Assembly: GCA_000433775.1 (NCBI GenBank)
Contig: HF998497.1
Coordinates: 13,947 to 45,055 of the forward strand
Direction: 5' to 3'
Origin: Corallococcus sp. CAG:1435
GTDB lineage: Bacteria; Bacillota; Clostridia; Christensenellales; CAG-314
DNA length: 31,109 nucleotides
Both the position numbers and the translations under genes were made by a program. Each line of letters opens with the position of its first letter. The first letter of the stretch is position 1. Shown in pieces: positions 7,771 through 15,715 of the stretch. The notes under the pieces were generated by a model, which had not been told where the DNA came from, ran no database searches, and worked only from the letters and a program-made list of their open reading frames with translations.

Positions 7771-8563
7771 CATATTCGTCCTCCACCACAGCCTCGATTT
7801 TGTCACTGTCGGGGCGCCTTATCACCAAAAAATCTTCAAATTCCCTTTCCTGCTTTACGTCTATTATTTGCAGTTTCAGCAGTTCCAGCACGGCAAGAAA
7901 GGTTGTGATGAATTCGTTGCGGGATGTGTTTTCGTTGAAAAGTTGCGAAAAGCGAAAACTTTCTTCCTCTTTCAAAATTTCACGAATCCAATTGAGTTTT
8001 TGCGCTACGGAAAAACTTTCTCTTTGTATTGCTCGGGATACGTTTTCCGCCTGCGCCTTTATTTGCATTTTCATCAAAAACTTTCCGAACGCTTCCATGA
8101 AGCCTTCCACGCTGAGATTGTCTTTGATGACGGTTACCGATTTGCCCACGTTTTTGTCCGGCTCACGGTAAAACCTGTTGACATTTTCGCACTCCTTCAA
8201 CTCGCCGACAATTTCCTTGAAAACTTTGTACTCTTCCAACTGTCTGATGAGTACCTTTTCGGGCGAGTCTTCATCGTCGGGCTGTTCCAGAACGGGCAAC
8301 AAAGCCCTTGCCTTTATTTCCAGAAGCGTGGCAGCCATTGCCATGTATTCGCCCGCCTTGTTGATGTCCAATTCCGAAAGTTGGTCCATGTACTGCAAAA
8401 ACTGCTCGGTAACCTGCGACACGAAAATGTCCTTAATTTCAATTTTGTTGGCTCGCACCAATTCCAGAAGTACATCCAGCGGGCCGTTGTAGTTGGCAAG
8501 TTTAAGTTCCAACGCCGATTCGTCGTTGTCAAACATGTACTCTTGTTGATATTCTTCCGTCAT
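7757..8563 (-). CDS. scpA: Segregation and condensation protein A (kleisin)
   Basis: ScpA bridges the SMC heads and binds ScpB. The protein has 268 residues from the ATG at 8563. The N-terminal kleisin block is plain: LANYNGPLDVLLELVRANKIEIKDIFVSQVTEQFLQYM. It is followed by an acidic linker (LEQPDDEDSPE) and a C-terminal winged-helix with NEFITTFLAVLELLKLQIIDV. The ATG overlaps the stop codon of the M50 protease gene (ATGA), and the 3' end overlaps scpB, so the three genes form one translationally coupled operon. Proximity of scpA/scpB to dacB and rluB is common in Clostridia and Bacilli. Confidence 0.95.
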   Translation of the reverse strand: MTEEYQQEYMFDNDESALELKLANYNGPLDVLLELVRANKIEIKDIFVSQVTEQFLQYMDQLSELDINKAGEYMAMAATLLEIKARALLPVLEQPDDEDSPEKVLIRQLEEYKVFKEIVGELKECENVNRFYREPDKNVGKSVTVIKDNLSVEGFMEAFGKFLMKMQIKAQAENVSRAIQRESFSVAQKLNWIREILKEEESFRFSQLFNENTSRNEFITTFLAVLELLKLQIIDVKQEREFEDFLVIRRPDSDKIEAVVEDEYESFE

Positions 8564-9270
8564 ACAAGCAGCCCCCAAAAACTGAAAAATCCGCCTTGAA
8601 TTTTACCGCCTACCCAGCCGATGTAAAGGTACAGGGGCGAGTAGTCGCCTACTATAGGAATGTAGGACAAGGCAATCAGCACAAGCATTATGTAAAAACT
8701 GTACCTGCGCAAAAATGTCATGAAACCGTTTCTTTCGTTAACAAGACAGGACAAAAGCCTGTAACCGTCCAACGGATACAGCGGAAGAATGTTGAACAAC
8801 CCGAAATTTATGTTGAGCACCACCATGAAGTAGCAAAACTGCAACAGACAGTACAGTGCGTAGTACTTGGGAGTGTTTATTTGCACTTCCACGTTTTGCA
8901 AAAGCACCACGGGCAAAGCAAACAAAAATGCCAGCAAAAAGTTGGTTGCAACGCCTGCCACCGATACGGTAACTGCGCCCAACTTTCTGTTTTTGAAGTT
9001 GTAGGGATTGACCGGAACGGGTTTCGCCCAACCAAAACCCACCAAAAGCATAAACACCAAACCCATCAAATCAAAATGTTTTGCAGGGTTAAGGGACAGC
9101 CTTCCGCTGGCTTTTGCCGTGTTGTCGCCGTTCCACAACGCAACAACACCGTGCGCCACCTCGTGAAACGTCAACGCAAACACAAGCGCAAACACAAAGC
9201 CCACAACGTTTAGCAGTCCCTCTCGGGAAATGCCCCGTCCGTATTCAGTCAAAAGGTCATAGATAAACAT
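8560..9270 (-). CDS. Site-2 protease family (M50) membrane metallopeptidase
   Basis: A 236-residue multi-pass membrane protein. The zinc motif HEVAH is at residues 36-40 in the first membrane helix, and the second motif, FNILPLYPLDGYRLL, carries the conserved Asp that completes the zinc site. At least five hydrophobic segments are present. Small M50 proteases of this kind precede scpA in many Clostridia; the substrate is unknown, and sequence does not decide whether it acts on sporulation sigma-factor precursors. No ribosome-binding site precedes the ATG at 9270, and the predicted -10 box ends nine bases upstream, so the mRNA may be leaderless or nearly so. The C-terminus overlaps scpA by 4 bp. 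Confidence 0.87.
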   Translation of the reverse strand: MFIYDLLTEYGRGISREGLLNVVGFVFALVFALTFHEVAHGVVALWNGDNTAKASGRLSLNPAKHFDLMGLVFMLLVGFGWAKPVPVNPYNFKNRKLGAVTVSVAGVATNFLLAFLFALPVVLLQNVEVQINTPKYYALYCLLQFCYFMVVLNINFGLFNILPLYPLDGYRLLSCLVNERNGFMTFLRRYSFYIMLVLIALSYIPIVGDYSPLYLYIGWVGGKIQGGFFSFWGLLV

Positions 9271-9279
9271 AACTTTATT

Positions 9280-9307
9280 ATTTTACCACACTGATAAAAA
9301 TTGTCAA
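9280..9307 (-). promoter_or_regulatory. Sigma-A-type promoter of the M50-scpA-scpB operon
   Basis: Minus-strand TTGACA (9302-9307), 16-base spacer, TAAAAT (9280-9285). Both boxes are close to consensus. The expected start point would be within a few bases of the ATG at 9270. Confidence 0.7.
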
Positions 9308-9378
9308 TTACAAATTATTTATAGAAGGCATTGCAACGCAAAACTAACAGGAAAAGTGCCGTAAAAATAAATGGAACA

Positions 9379-9740
9379 GACTTTTCTGCACTACACCAAA
9401 CGGCACAAATTGTAAAGCGTGAGGACGAAACACAACAAGACGCACAAAAAAGCAACCAAATGCAAAAACTCTCAGGCAACGCCGTGAAAAGTGCGACATT
9501 GTGAAAGGCACCGAAAAACGAACGGTAAAAAATCAATAAAAAGGACTTTCCTGCACTATACCAAACGGCGCAAGAGATAAAAAGCGATAAAGCGTGAGGA
9601 CGAAACACAACAAAACGCAACAAAAGGCAACCAAATGCAAAAACATTACGCAACGCCGTGAAAAGTGCGGCATTGTGAAAGGCACCGAAAAACGAACGGT
9701 AAAAAATCAATAAAAAGGACTTTCCTGCACGTAACGACTG
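9379..9740. repeat. 165-174-bp tandem repeat between dacF and the M50 gene
   Basis: Copies start at 9379 and 9544, and a fragment starts at 9718. Shared blocks include GACTTT(C/T)CTGCACTA followed by ACCAAACGGC, then GCGTGAGGACGAAACACAAC, and AACGCCGTGAAAAGTGCG with CATTGTGAAAGGCACCG. The copies differ by scattered substitutions and a short insertion. A decayed end of a still earlier unit is visible at about 9350. I see no gene in 9310-9760; a short frame covering both copies repeats its peptide with the DNA. Confidence 0.88.
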
Positions 9741-9763
9741 CAATAACAAACGGTAAAACATAG

Positions 9764-9796
9764 TAAAAAAAGCGCTGTTTTCACAACGCTTTTTTG
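9764..9796 (-). terminator. Rho-independent terminator after dacF
   Basis: On the minus strand AAAAAAGCGTTGT and ACAGCGCTTTTTT pair over 13 bp (one G-U) around a GAAA loop, ending in a U-tract. It lies 12 bases past the dacF stop and ends that transcript. Confidence 0.88.
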
Positions 9797-9808
9797 TAGT
9801 GCGGAAAG

Positions 9809-10948
9809 TCAGTGAGAGCCGACAATTTCCTGAACGTAATCCCAGAAAGATTTTTGCTCCACGCTGTTGGTTGCCACAATGTCTACTCTGTCAACCTCGT
9901 TGCCGTTTCCGTCCACAAGTCTGGCAAAACCTACAACCTGTCCCATTGCAACGGGGGCTTTCACGCTTTGGGCAATTTCCGTTTGCACAGTGTAGTCGCT
10001 TTCACCCTTTTTGCCAAATGCATGCAATGTGCCGTTTGCCACAACTTTAACGGTAGATTGTTTTCCTCCCGTAACCGAAACCTCTTCCAAAGGTGTGTCA
10101 ACACTCATGTACACCTTGTTTTGGTAGTTGGCAAAGGCGTAGTTGAACATTTCCGACACTTCACGGAAACGAGTTTTACTGTCGGGTGCACCCACTACCA
10201 CGGCAACAACCCTTGTGTCGCCACGCTTTGCAGTTGCCGCCAAACAGTGCTGTGCCTCGCTTGTGTAACCTGTTTTACCGCCGTCGCAACCTTCGTAGAA
10301 ACGAACAAGTTTGTTGGTGTTGGTCATGCCCGTTATTCTACCTCCCGGATGCACAAAATCTTCCATCCAGATGCTTGCGCAAGTGAAGTAATGCGGATGA
10401 GTGATGAGTTGCAACAACATTGTGGCAACGTCCTTTGCACAGGAAAATTGACTTACATGAGGCAACCCCGTGCAATTTTCAAAGTGAGTTGCAACAAGGT
10501 TGAGATTCCTTGCCTTGTCGTTCATTGATTGCACAAAGTTTTCCACACTTCCGCTGACGTGTTCCGCCATTGCCACGCAACTGTCGTTTGCCGAACACAC
10601 AATAATAGACTTGACGAGATTTTCCGCCTTGTAGGTGGAATGAGCGTCCAGAAACACCTGTGAACCGCCCATCGAAGAAGCACGTGTGCTGACCACAACG
10701 TCATCGTCCAAAGAGATTTTTCCGCTGTCCACAGCGTCGTAGATACACAGCAAGGTCATTATTTTGGTCATACTTGCAATGGGACGTTTTTCGGTGGCGT
10801 TTTTTTCAAACAGCACCTGACCGTCTTCCGAAACAAGTATCGCTTCTTTGGATGCGGCGCCAAGCGACTGCTGTGCCATTGCAAAGCAAGGAAACACTGC
10901 ACACACCAACAGCACGCATCCCAAAAATGCCAAAGCAATTTTTTTCAT
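9809..10948 (-). CDS. dacF: D-alanyl-D-alanine carboxypeptidase, DacF-like (S11 family)
   Basis: A secreted D,D-carboxypeptidase of 379 residues; DacF acts in the forespore on cortex peptidoglycan in Bacillus. The start is the ATG at 10948, behind AAAGGAG, not the longer in-frame start at 11020. A signal peptide covers about residues 1-26 (ends in FAMAQ). Active-site motifs are SMTK at 59-62 (Ser59), SAN at 119-121 and KTG at 225-227. A sigma-F/G-like promoter lies upstream at 10975-11004, which supports forespore expression. In Bacillus dacF precedes the spoIIA operon; here spoIIAA-AB-sigF are missing and a terminator follows. It is a paralogue of the DacB-like gene at 4657-5685, and the two differ throughout. 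DacF rather than another S11 member is judged from the deoB neighbour and the promoter. Confidence 0.88.
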   Translation of the reverse strand: MKKIALAFLGCVLLVCAVFPCFAMAQQSLGAASKEAILVSEDGQVLFEKNATEKRPIASMTKIMTLLCIYDAVDSGKISLDDDVVVSTRASSMGGSQVFLDAHSTYKAENLVKSIIVCSANDSCVAMAEHVSGSVENFVQSMNDKARNLNLVATHFENCTGLPHVSQFSCAKDVATMLLQLITHPHYFTCASIWMEDFVHPGGRITGMTNTNKLVRFYEGCDGGKTGYTSEAQHCLAATAKRGDTRVVAVVVGAPDSKTRFREVSEMFNYAFANYQNKVYMSVDTPLEEVSVTGGKQSTVKVVANGTLHAFGKKGESDYTVQTEIAQSVKAPVAMGQVVGFARLVDGNGNEVDRVDIVATNSVEQKSFWDYVQEIVGSH

Positions 10949-10974
10949 ACTGTTCTCCTTTTGTTGTTTGCCGT

Positions 10975-11004
10975 TAGTATTTGCAAAAGCCAAAAGTCTA
11001 TTCC
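10975..11004 (-). promoter_or_regulatory. Sigma-F/sigma-G-like forespore promoter of dacF
   Basis: Minus-strand GGAATA (10999-11004), 17-base spacer, AATACTA (10975-10981). This fits the forespore pattern GNATR-N17/18-CATNNTA except for the first base of the -10 box. The same arrangement precedes spoIVB (GGAATA-N17-CACACTA), and both genes are forespore genes in Bacillus. Confidence 0.55.
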
Positions 11005-11057
11005 TGTTAAAGCGTTGCAAGGTGGCACACCGCTACAACTTTCTTAAATGCAAAAGT

Positions 11058-11087
11058 CCGTTGTGTAAAAACGTTTTTACACAACGG
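11058..11087. promoter_or_regulatory. Perfect 30-bp palindrome upstream of dacF
   Basis: The arms CCGTTGTGTAAAAAC and GTTTTTACACAACGG are exact reverse complements with no loop base between them. The centre, AAAACGTTTT, resembles the CG-centred operators of LacI-family regulators. There is no U-run after either arm, so it is a poor terminator. It lies 54 bases upstream of the -35 box of dacF and in a spacer of almost 1 kb. Confidence 0.6.
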
Positions 11088-12013
11088 TAAACATGCCTGA
11101 CAAAATGGTATTGACTTTGCTTCACGCTTATTCATTGTACATGTGCAGGCGCAAGACTTTTTGCCGTGTAATGTCTTTGAGATTTCCGTCCGACTTTGAC
11201 AACTGCGCAAAAATTGAAAAGAAAAGATGAAACTCTCAAAAATCGGGTAAAAATAATATACTATGTCTGTAATAGTAGTTTGTAAAAATGCAATTTTCGG
11301 CATTGTAAAGGCAAATTGCCGAAAAACAGATTGAATTTTGATGTTTGTCCGCCACACTTCCGCCCCTGCGCAACGGTACACTAACAATCTTTTTTAACAG
11401 CAAAACAAAGACGTTTAACATGAGGCAAGTGCCGAAAATACGTTTCATTACGCCAAACTTTTGAGAAAAAACTTGCAAAATTTTTCCGTAGGAAAGATTG
11501 AAAACAACTGAATTACGCAAAAAAAACAAAGGCACTACAACAACTTTGTTTTGAAATCACACCACTTCAACAAAAATGATGTTGAAGAAATATACTGTCA
11601 ATTACGCATTTTTAATTACGCATTTTTATTGTTTGTGTTGCAAACAAAAAGACGTTGTATTGTTGCAACGACAAATGCACCAGGACTTAATTGCAGTTGA
11701 ATTTACTACTCCACCCCGAGAAAACTGCAAAATTTGCATTGTCAAGGTGCCGTTGACTACTGCGTTTTCTGTTCAGAATGTTTTGAAAAATACACCTGAA
11801 AAACGCATTTGAACCTATCCACATTAAAATGCCGACTCACCCGACAAGTCAGTGTTTACGGCGTTTTGAGCAAGGCAAAATTTGATTACAAAAAATGGTT
11901 TGCCTGTTACGTGCACCAAACGCATTTGAAGTTTAATGCACAACTTCACTGCAAATGAAGTTGCGACAAACGCTGCTTTGCAATTACTAAATTTTAGTTG
12001 TTTATGTTTCAAA
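11088..12013. other. Gene-poor spacer of about 930 bp between deoB and dacF
   Basis: I find no convincing gene here. Several frames of 80-130 codons exist on both strands, but they have no recognised domain, no ribosome site and no family resemblance. Visible small structures are a 9-bp hairpin (TTTTCGGCA with TGCCGAAAA, 11294-11325), a direct repeat of AATTACGCATTTTT near 11600-11628 and a 7-bp hairpin AACTTCA/TGAAGTT near 11943. Segments near 11600-11660 and 11981-12030 look like diverged relatives (both with TTTATTGTTTG-like and AACAAAAAAGACG-like parts). In Bacillus a purine phosphorylase gene lies at this place; it is absent. Confidence 0.6.
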
Positions 12014-12045
12014 CAAAAAAGACGTTTGCCGAAACAAACGTCTTT
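12014..12045 (-). terminator. Rho-independent terminator after deoB
   Basis: On the minus strand AAAGACGTTTG and CAAACGTCTTT form a perfect 11-bp stem with a 6-base loop, followed by a U-run. It lies 11 bases past the deoB stop. Confidence 0.9.
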
Positions 12046-12056
12046 CAAGATTTTTG

Positions 12057-13205
12057 TTATCTTGTAATTTTTTCCCAAACGGATTTTCCGCCGCTGCTTA
12101 TTCCAAGTTGGTCTTTTATGGTGTCGCAAATGACATCGAATCCCTTGATTGTTCCCAAATTGGTGGGTACGACGTCGCATCCGTACACCAGCAAAGGCGT
12201 GTACTCTCTTGTGTGGTCGGTGTGCTGTTTGTGTGTGGGGTCGCAACCGTGGTCGCCGGTGATGTACAAAACGTCATCGTGTTTGAGCAGTTTTACAAGT
12301 TCCCCCACTTTAACGTCTATTTCTTCCAACGCCTCGGCATATCCGTACACGTCACGGCGATGTCCGTACTTCATGTCGGTGTCCACAAGGTTTACAAATA
12401 CAAGTCCGTCAAAATTTTCCTTTGCAATTTCCAGCGTCTTGTTGAGTCCGTCAAGATTGCTTGTGGTGTGCAAACTGCGAGTAATGCCCTGTCCGTTGAA
12501 AATATACTCGATTTTTCCCACGGCAACGCTTTCCATTCCTGCGTCTTTGACAAAATCCAACAGCGTTTTTGCGGGAGGATTGATGGAAAAATCTTTTCTG
12601 TCCGCCGTGCGTACAAAAGGATATTCCCCCGTGAAAGGACGTGCAATCACTCTGCCCACGCCGTACTTGCCCACGCACAGTTTGCGGGCCTTTTCGCACA
12701 TATCGTACAACTGTTCCAAAGAGTACTTGTCCATGTGCACGGCAATTTGCAAAACGCTGTCCGCCGACGTGTACACGATGGGATAGCCTGTGGCAAGATG
12801 CTCTACACCGTAGTCCTTTATTACCTCTGTGCCGCTGTACGGCTTGTTGCACAAAATTTTGCTTCCCAATTCCTTTTCCAAACGTGTTACAAATTCCTTG
12901 GGGAAACCGTTGGGGAAGGTAGGCAACGGGGTGGAAGTTATTATTCCTGCCATTTCCCAATGTCCCACCGTCGTGTCCTTTCCTTTGGAAAGTTCTTCCA
13001 GACGGGCAAAAGCCGCATTGGGCTGACGGTCTTCACTGTAAGTGCCGTCTATGCAATACAACCCCATTTCCTGCATGTTGGGAATGTTCAAATCGTATGC
13101 GTTGCGAATGTTTTTAAGCGTGTTTGCGCCGTAGTCGCCAAATTTTTTACAATCGGGCATTGCCCCGATACCGAATCCGTCAATAACCAAAATAAAGGCT
13201 CTCAT
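12057..13205 (-). CDS. deoB: Phosphopentomutase
   Basis: Interconverts ribose or deoxyribose 1-phosphate and 5-phosphate in nucleoside salvage. The 382-residue length and the alkaline-phosphatase-superfamily metal motifs are typical: VIDGFGIGAMPD near the start (Asp9), the phospho-threonine region DTTVGHWEMAG, and the C-terminal metal blocks LVDTDMKYGHRRD and GDHGCDPTHKQHTDHTREY. A ribosome site (GAGAGG) precedes the ATG. It has its own sigma-A-type promoter just downstream of the preceding membrane-protein gene and ends at a strong terminator. The order upstream membrane gene-deoB-dacF recalls spoIIM-xerD-deoB-punA-dacF of Bacillus with genes lost. Function is firm. Confidence 0.96.
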   Translation of the reverse strand: MRAFILVIDGFGIGAMPDCKKFGDYGANTLKNIRNAYDLNIPNMQEMGLYCIDGTYSEDRQPNAAFARLEELSKGKDTTVGHWEMAGIITSTPLPTFPNGFPKEFVTRLEKELGSKILCNKPYSGTEVIKDYGVEHLATGYPIVYTSADSVLQIAVHMDKYSLEQLYDMCEKARKLCVGKYGVGRVIARPFTGEYPFVRTADRKDFSINPPAKTLLDFVKDAGMESVAVGKIEYIFNGQGITRSLHTTSNLDGLNKTLEIAKENFDGLVFVNLVDTDMKYGHRRDVYGYAEALEEIDVKVGELVKLLKHDDVLYITGDHGCDPTHKQHTDHTREYTPLLVYGCDVVPTNLGTIKGFDVICDTIKDQLGISSGGKSVWEKITR

Positions 13206-13223
13206 ATATTACCTCTCTGCGTA

Positions 13224-13252
13224 ATTATAGCAAATAATTTTACTTTTAACAA
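13224..13252 (-). promoter_or_regulatory. Sigma-A-type promoter of deoB
   Basis: Minus-strand TTGTTA (13247-13252), 17-base spacer, TATAAT (13224-13229), 19 bases upstream of the deoB ATG. The -35 box begins right at the stop codon of the preceding gene. Confidence 0.7.
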
Positions 13253-13816
13253 TCAAATTAAGGTAGTTAGAACACGCAACAAAGCAAAAATAACAAGCAA
13301 CTTAACACAAACACCGCACACTTGTAACACAATAATGTTTTTGCCCTCTTTGACAGCCTGCAAGAAATCGGAAACGTCACAACACTGACAAATAGCCAAA
13401 AAGACGCACAGCATGTTGAGCAACTGCCCGCTAACCAACACAATCAGGTACAACGCACCCAAAAAGCCGGCGAATGCCACCGCAGCGGCACAGTTCGCCC
13501 CGAAATACAGACAAATGGCAAACAATGCGACATATCCCAACCACCTTTTCCACAAGGTGGCAAAACACAGCAGACAAACTATTGCAGACGATACAACAAA
13601 AGCAATAAAGACGGAGAAAAAACCTCCATACACGATTTTGAAAATAAAATCGCACCTGTTGGAATACCACCAGTTGTAATCGGAAATTTTGAAAAGCACC
13701 ACGCCTAACACCGTTGCCACCAACGCCACAGCACAGCAAAACAGAAAAGATTTTCTGTTGCGACGAATATTGTACCCTATGTCATAAAAGAAATTGTATA
13801 TGAAACGAGTATTCAT
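13253..13816 (-). CDS. Multi-pass membrane protein of unknown function, possibly SpoIIM-like
   Basis: A hydrophobic protein of about 187 residues from the ATG at 13816; an in-frame ATG at 13843 would add nine residues, and neither start has a good ribosome site. After a basic amphipathic N-terminus (NTRFIYNFFYDIGYNIRRNRK) there are about five membrane segments, the first near residues 22-42, then others rich in Phe, Val, Ala and Cys. The size, topology and place next to deoB recall SpoIIM, a mother-cell peptidoglycan-hydrolase scaffold encoded near deoB in Bacillus, but I see no clear sequence motif of that family. A weak sigma-E-like pattern (CATAAAAT) lies just upstream of the ATG at 13816. 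The stop adjoins the deoB promoter. Hypothetical membrane protein is the safe label. Confidence 0.65.
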   Translation of the reverse strand: MNTRFIYNFFYDIGYNIRRNRKSFLFCCAVALVATVLGVVLFKISDYNWWYSNRCDFIFKIVYGGFFSVFIAFVVSSAIVCLLCFATLWKRWLGYVALFAICLYFGANCAAAVAFAGFLGALYLIVLVSGQLLNMLCVFLAICQCCDVSDFLQAVKEGKNIIVLQVCGVCVKLLVIFALLRVLTTLI

Positions 13817-13843
13817 ATTACCAAATATGAAAAACAGGGGCAT

Positions 13844-14230
13844 TTTATGATTAAGATGTGGAATTTGCGTTTTTGTCTTGAAACAGCCTGTAATCGTTTG
13901 ACGTTGCGTTCACCGACACAGGGCAAGCAAAAGGACGGTATTTTTGCAAAAGAAACGCAAGCAATGCCGTTGTAATTTTCCTGCACCGTGGCAATTTTCC
14001 TGCATTGAGATAAACCCTAAAATGCTTTTTACGTCATCGGCAACGACGGGCGACGGGTGCAAACGCCCCGTTTACCGCACAAAAGCCAAAGTCAAATGGC
14101 TAACTGCGAAAGGGGCAAATTGTTTTTGGTAGTCCTTGCAAACGTTTGTTACAGGGAATTACAAAAAACGCCTGCAAACTTTGTTCACCGACGTTTTTCT
14201 TAAATTCCACACTCTGTCCTGCAACAGACA
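13844..14230. other. Spacer between spoIVB and the membrane-protein gene
   Basis: No supported gene. After the spoIVB stop on the minus strand, AAAAACG and CGTTTTTTG can pair across about 20 bases, a weak terminator candidate (about 14165-14200). A short direct repeat of AATTTTCCTGCA occurs twice at about 13974-14005. spo0A, the usual neighbour downstream of spoIVB, is absent. Confidence 0.5.
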
Positions 14231-15307
14231 CTAGTTTTCCAACATCCATTTTGCGTACATGCCGTAGCCACGGGTTGGGTCGTTTACAAACACGTGAGTA
14301 ACCGCACCCACCAACTTGCCGTTTTGCACGATGGGACTGCCACTCATTCCCTGCACGATACCGCCTGTTTTTTCGAGCAACTCGCTGTCGGTAATGTGAA
14401 TTACCATTCCTTTGTCCCCCTTGGAAGTCTGACGCACCGCCTTTACGATTTCTATGTCGTAGCATCTGCGTGTGTTGTCGTCCAAAGTGCAGTAGATTTG
14501 CGCTTTTCCCAGTGTTACTTCGGAAACGTCGGCTACATCAATAAGTTTGTCGCAAAAAGAGGGCAAACTGTTGAATGTGCCGAATGCACCGTACTTGTTG
14601 TTGACGTAGATGTTTCCCAAGCGTTTTTCAAAGGAGAAACTGCCTTTCAGTTCGCCTGCGGCACCTTTTTTGCCCTTTTCTATGCCGTTTATGCTACAAT
14701 TGAAAACTCCGCCGTTTTTGCACGTTACAATGCCGCCTGCATCACAAATGGGATGCCCCAAACTGCCGAAGTTGAGGTTTTTTCTCACATACGTCAAAGT
14801 TCCTATTCCGCTGGAAGAATCTCTTGTCCACAAACCCAGGCGGTAATGCCCCGCAGTCAGGTCTTTTTGGGGAATGATGCGTGAAGTTTTTAATTCGCCT
14901 TCACGCAAAAATTTGACTTCCATCGCCTTACCGTCGGAAAAACCTGCTATTTCCGCAAGTTTGGCGGAACTGTAAATTTTCTTTCCGTTGAGTTCCACAA
15001 TCACGTCGTTTATTTCAATACCTGCAAGCATGCCGGGACAGCACAACTCGCCGTCGCTGTTGAAAAACTCGTTCAATCCGATTACCGTTACGCCGTCGCC
15101 GTCGATGGTTATTCCCAAAGGGTAACCGCCAAGGTACACCTGCTCGTCAATTTTTTCCACGTTGCTACCCGTGAATAAATCCGTTACGTCGTCGATGATA
15201 TCTGCGTTTGCGGTACAAGAGGCAACGGCACTGTCCGGCACAATGCCAAACAGCACGTTGCACACTGCAACTACAAACAAAAAAAGCAACAAAAACTTAC
15301 GCTTCAT
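14231..15307 (-). CDS. spoIVB: SpoIVB serine peptidase (sporulation checkpoint protease)
   Basis: SpoIVB is made in the forespore, secreted into the intermembrane space and triggers processing of pro-sigma-K by cleaving the SpoIVFA regulator. The 358-residue protein has an N-terminal signal or anchor segment (about residues 4-24), a PDZ domain (about residues 60-145, with GMLAGIEINDVIVELNGKKI) and the S55 protease domain. The catalytic triad can be assigned: His185 in GSLGHPI, Asp307 in HITDSELL and Ser322 in GMSGSPI. The ATG at 15307 lies behind GGGAG. A sigma-F/G-like promoter is upstream at 15335-15364. recN-spoIVB is the classical order, but here a plus-strand gene intervenes and spo0A does not follow. 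Identification is firm. Confidence 0.95.
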   Translation of the reverse strand: MKRKFLLLFLFVVAVCNVLFGIVPDSAVASCTANADIIDDVTDLFTGSNVEKIDEQVYLGGYPLGITIDGDGVTVIGLNEFFNSDGELCCPGMLAGIEINDVIVELNGKKIYSSAKLAEIAGFSDGKAMEVKFLREGELKTSRIIPQKDLTAGHYRLGLWTRDSSSGIGTLTYVRKNLNFGSLGHPICDAGGIVTCKNGGVFNCSINGIEKGKKGAAGELKGSFSFEKRLGNIYVNNKYGAFGTFNSLPSFCDKLIDVADVSEVTLGKAQIYCTLDDNTRRCYDIEIVKAVRQTSKGDKGMVIHITDSELLEKTGGIVQGMSGSPIVQNGKLVGAVTHVFVNDPTRGYGMYAKWMLEN

Positions 15308-15334
15308 TTTTCACTCCCGATTTGGTTGTAAGCG

Positions 15335-15364
15335 TAGTGTGTGAGTATTTGAGAAATATATTCC
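15335..15364 (-). promoter_or_regulatory. Sigma-F/sigma-G-like forespore promoter of spoIVB
   Basis: Minus-strand GGAATA (15359-15364), 17-base spacer, CACACTA (15335-15341), close to the forespore consensus GNATR-N17/18-CATNNTA (one base different in the -10 box). It is 27 bases upstream of the spoIVB ATG. spoIVB is under sigma-F and sigma-G in Bacillus, which agrees. Confidence 0.6.
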
Positions 15365-15694
15365 CCAACAGGCAACTGCGGCAAATTGCCCTTTCGGCAT
15401 TTGCAACGATAGGCTCAAAAAAGCCTTTATGTAACAAAAATCCGCATACGGTTGCAAAATTTTGTACACGGAAACTGCAAGAATATTTTGCCAATACTCA
15501 AAGACACGTTGTCCAAAGGGACATTGTGTATTTTTTTGCCTGCACATCTTTTCAAATCTGACTTTGGCAACTGCACTCATCCACCGCTTTGACCGTGCTT
15601 TTTGAAATTCAGGTTTGGTTGTGAACGACGTTCGCTCACGCAATTTGTTTGACTTTTGCGCAACGAGAATGTGCGGCGTTTACGTTGACGCATT
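15365..15694. other. Divergent spacer between spoIVB and the DUF308 gene
   Basis: About 330 bp with no supported gene. A minus-strand frame of 110 codons crosses it but lacks a ribosome site and any domain and runs across the spoIVB promoter. A GGCT-AAAAAA-AGCC-type small hairpin occurs near 15411. The right part leads into the promoter of the plus-strand gene. Confidence 0.5.
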
Positions 15695-15715
15695 TTGACA
15701 AAGTTAAATTTAGTG

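Noticed and set aside
11236..11535. Minus-strand frame of 99 codons (and the overlapping one at 11007-11387)
   Set aside because: No ribosome site or recognisable domain; one frame crosses the palindrome and the dacF upstream region. Composition resembles translated spacer.
11576..11812. Plus-strand frame of 78 codons
   Set aside because: Against the flow of transcription, no ribosome site, no known family; it contains a 14-bp direct repeat of the spacer.
15311..15643. Minus-strand frame of 110 codons upstream of spoIVB
   Set aside because: No ribosome site, no domain, and it covers the predicted spoIVB promoter. The peptide is rich in Arg, Gln and Cys without a pattern of fold.
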